From positions 1,366,501 through 1,430,500 of the forward strand of contig OX442320.1 in NCBI GenBank assembly GCA_949358305.1: a DNA stretch of 64,000 nucleotides, in the 5' to 3' direction. Made by a program: the position numbers and the translations under genes. This DNA comes from Strigamia acuminata. Its lineage: Eukaryota > Arthropoda > Chilopoda > Geophilomorpha > Linotaeniidae. Positions within the stretch are counted from its first letter, which is position 1. Each line of letters starts with the position of its first letter. Under the pieces are notes generated by a model. The model had not been told where the DNA came from, made no database searches, and worked only from the letters and a program-made list of their open reading frames with translations. Shown here one piece after another: positions 63,501 through 64,000 of this stretch.

Positions 63501-64000
63501 TTGGATGTTTCTAAAACTTACATTGAAGCCTTCTACTAAGGTTTAAACACTATTTCTGAACATTCAGAGACATTGATCTTGTGGTCTTTGTGCTAAGTCA
63601 ACTGCAATGTGAAATAAGCTCAAAATTTTTTTTTCAAAATTTATTGCTTGGATGTTGCTAAAACTTACATTGAAGGCTTCTACTAAGGTTTAAACACTAT
63701 TTCTGAACATTCAGAGACATTGGTCTTGTGGTGTTTGTGCTAAGTCAACTGTGATGAGATCAAAAGTCTATTCTCCCAAATCATTGCTTGGATGTTTCTA
63801 AAACTTACATTGGAGCCTTCTACTAAGGTTTAAACACTATTTCTGAACATTCAGAGACATTGATCTTGTGGTCTTTGTGCTAAGTCAACTGCAATGTGAA
63901 ATAAGCTCAAAATTTTTTTTTCAAAATTTATTGCTTGGATGTTTCTAAAACTTACATTGGAGCCTTCTACTAAGGTTTAAACACTATTTCTGAATATTCA
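60520..64000 (+). repeat. Satellite array with 12-monomer higher-order repeat
   Basis: About 24.6 head-to-tail monomers reach the window end. Type-1 monomers are 140 bp; type-2 monomers are 147 bp and carry a T-run (AAAATTTTTTTTTCAAAA). Using GCTTGGATGT as a marker, copies start at 60531, 60671, 60818, 60958 and so on. The order of types and private variants repeats exactly after 1701 bp (12 monomers, three of them 147 bp): the ATTGGACTT variant at 61311 and 63012, CTGACCATTC at 61015 and 62716, and CTTGAAGTC at 61261 and 62962. Each monomer contains GTTTAAAC and the dyad TCTGAACATTCAGA. There is no coding content. A centromeric or heterochromatic role is possible but not shown. Confidence 0.95.

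Overview
Eukaryotic, almost certainly animal, repeat DNA. I recognise no ordinary host protein-coding gene. The animal assignment rests on a complete BEL/Pao retrotransposon (a lineage known from metazoans), an initiator-tRNA sequence of eukaryotic type and a candidate host transcript with introns of 62-83 bp. Such short introns suit an arthropod or other compact invertebrate genome, but the species cannot be fixed from the sequence.

Layout. 1-5330: unrecognised AT-rich DNA, then the 5' end of a minus-strand Ty3/gypsy-like element (LTR about 4911-5330, gag fragment 3139-4278). 5471-5800: a 49-bp tandem repeat. 6365-7480: five exon-like blocks on the minus strand separated by four GT-AG introns, with a CRE-type site upstream. 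8213-8555 and 60520-64000: one satellite array (140/147-bp monomers, 12-monomer higher-order repeat of 1701 bp), split by a single BEL/Pao insertion (8556-60519; 1271-bp LTRs; 4-bp target duplication CCCA).

The BEL element grew to 52 kb because a Copia element, here called family A, landed in its gag-pol frame (12055-55363; target duplication GGAAT). Between the two ends of the A 5' LTR lies a 36-kb patchwork (about 18537-54930) of pieces of at least five more Copia families or copies: B, C, A', B', A2, F and A3. They are joined at truncated ends, inversions, microhomologies and tRNA-primer remnants. Two further Copia elements then inserted cleanly: D (27061-33887, duplication GGATC) into C, and E (44418-51753, duplication GAATT) into A3. 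Families A, B, D and E each keep one intact gag-protease-integrase-RT-RNase H frame of about 1580-1670 codons, so they look young.

How the parts work: each Copia polyprotein supplies capsid, protease, integrase, reverse transcriptase and RNase H. B, C, D and E carry a primer-binding site matching the 3' end of initiator tRNA-Met, a PPT lies beside each 3' LTR, and the LTRs carry promoter and poly(A) signals plus a shared AAGATGGC (YY1-like) motif.

The most interesting signals are: (1) a DNA copy of 63 nt of CCA-tailed initiator tRNA-Met fused to a B LTR, with shorter primer remnants at other LTR ends, pointing to capture of unintegrated cDNA; (2) a series of hairpins with compensatory changes and an invariant ACCGGG loop in the leaders of B, C and E, plus a roughly 32-nt leader block shared by all five families A-E, which are candidate packaging or dimerisation RNAs; (3) LTR 3' termini that copy the tRNA acceptor end; (4) the higher-order satellite.
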